From Gracilariopsis chorda (taxonomy: Eukaryota > Rhodophyta > Florideophyceae > Gracilariales > Gracilariaceae), in the NCBI GenBank assembly GCA_003194525.1, contig NBIV01000112.1:178519-242518 (forward strand): 64,000 nucleotides of DNA. Reading direction: 5' to 3'. The translations under genes were made by a program, and so were the position numbers. Positions 63,930 to 64,000 of the stretch are shown here, piece by piece. The notes under the pieces are model-generated. The model did no database searches. It was given only the letters and a program-made list of their open reading frames with translations, and was not told the DNA's origin. How positions within the stretch are numbered: position 1 is the first letter of the stretch; the number at the start of each line of letters is the position of its first letter.

Positions 63930-64000
63930 GAAGCGGTGGCGCCTCAGGCGTCTTCAATTCGGCTTGGAAGACACCCCTCCCGTGGGGAGACTCCCAAGAT
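63930..64000 (-). promoter_or_regulatory. Element B gag-pol junction stem-loops (partial)
   Basis: Minus strand: GGGAGTCTCCCC-ACGGGAGGGG, then GGTGTCTTC...GAAGACGCC. Both stems of the A, C and D signal are kept, the second with a G-U pair. The slip site and gag stop are just beyond the window. Confidence 0.55.

Larger units (their letters stand above)
55660..64000 (-). mobile_element. Element B: Ty3/gypsy retrotransposon, 3' part, nested in copy R
   Basis: Minus strand. Only the 3' LTR, antisense aORF, chromodomain, integrase, RT-RNase H and protease are inside the window; gag and the 5' LTR lie beyond 64000. It has the longest intact frames of the four family members (RT-RNase H 533 codons, integrase 521), so it is probably the youngest. 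The target GATTG (55655-55659) is uninterrupted in copy L. Confidence 0.9.

Noticed and set aside
1-64000. tRNA, rRNA or spliceosomal RNA genes
   Set aside because: No cloverleaf, conserved rRNA core or snRNA motif was noticed on reading either strand, although no covariance-model scan could be run.

Overview
The window is nuclear DNA from a transposon-rich eukaryote. I found no convincing host gene, tRNA, rRNA, operon or bacterial signal. The mix of Ty3/gypsy chromodomain retrotransposons, a Helitron, a pogo-type transposon and a large cargo-bearing DNA transposon would fit a red alga (a Chondrus-like florideophyte) or some fungi and oomycetes. The sequence does not settle the taxon.

Layout. 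Bases 1-3.7 kb hold a decayed Helitron (Rep, then PIF1-type helicase). Element A, a Ty3/gypsy retrotransposon on the plus strand, occupies 3705-15345 with two LTRs and a CAAAA target duplication. A decayed pogo/Jerky-type DDE transposase follows (15.35-16.6 kb). From about 17.1 kb to the end the window is a nest. The host is element C, an old minus-strand Ty3/gypsy copy. It is interrupted by a DNA transposon at 20924-30566 (copy L), by a pol-deleted retrotransposon D at 37457-44261 (CGATG duplication, inside C gag), and by a second, inverted copy of the DNA transposon starting at 45772 (copy R, inside the C 5' LTR). Copy R is itself interrupted at 55660 by element B, the best preserved Ty3/gypsy copy, which runs off the window.

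The most interesting object is the DNA transposon in copies L and R. It has about 20-bp terminal inverted repeats and a degenerate 8-bp target duplication. Together the copies imply an original of about 13.9 kb. One end carries a zinc-finger protein resembling the N-terminal half of KDZ/Plavaka transposases, plus a long coiled-coil protein. The rest is chromatin and DNA-modification cargo: a beta-order DPPY DNA methyltransferase continuous with a SET domain; a ParB-like DGxHR domain; and an Fe(II)/2-oxoglutarate dioxygenase. ParB and dioxygenase appear to lie in one long, now broken reading frame. The two cargo operon-like blocks diverge from a region with two 148-bp palindromes. The gene set suggests an element that writes and possibly erases DNA or histone marks; that role is inference.

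A second theme is the retrotransposon family A-D. All four carry a homologous accessory gene (here 'aORF') on the strand opposite gag-pol, between the chromodomain and the 3' LTR, with a TATA-like box about 95-125 bp upstream of its start. In A, C and D pol lies in the -1 frame relative to gag, at a shared AAAC-TAR motif followed by two GC-rich stem-loops whose pairing is kept across copies, a good candidate for programmed -1 frameshifting.

Almost all genes carry stops or frameshifts. Family assignments come from motifs read by eye; no database search was run.
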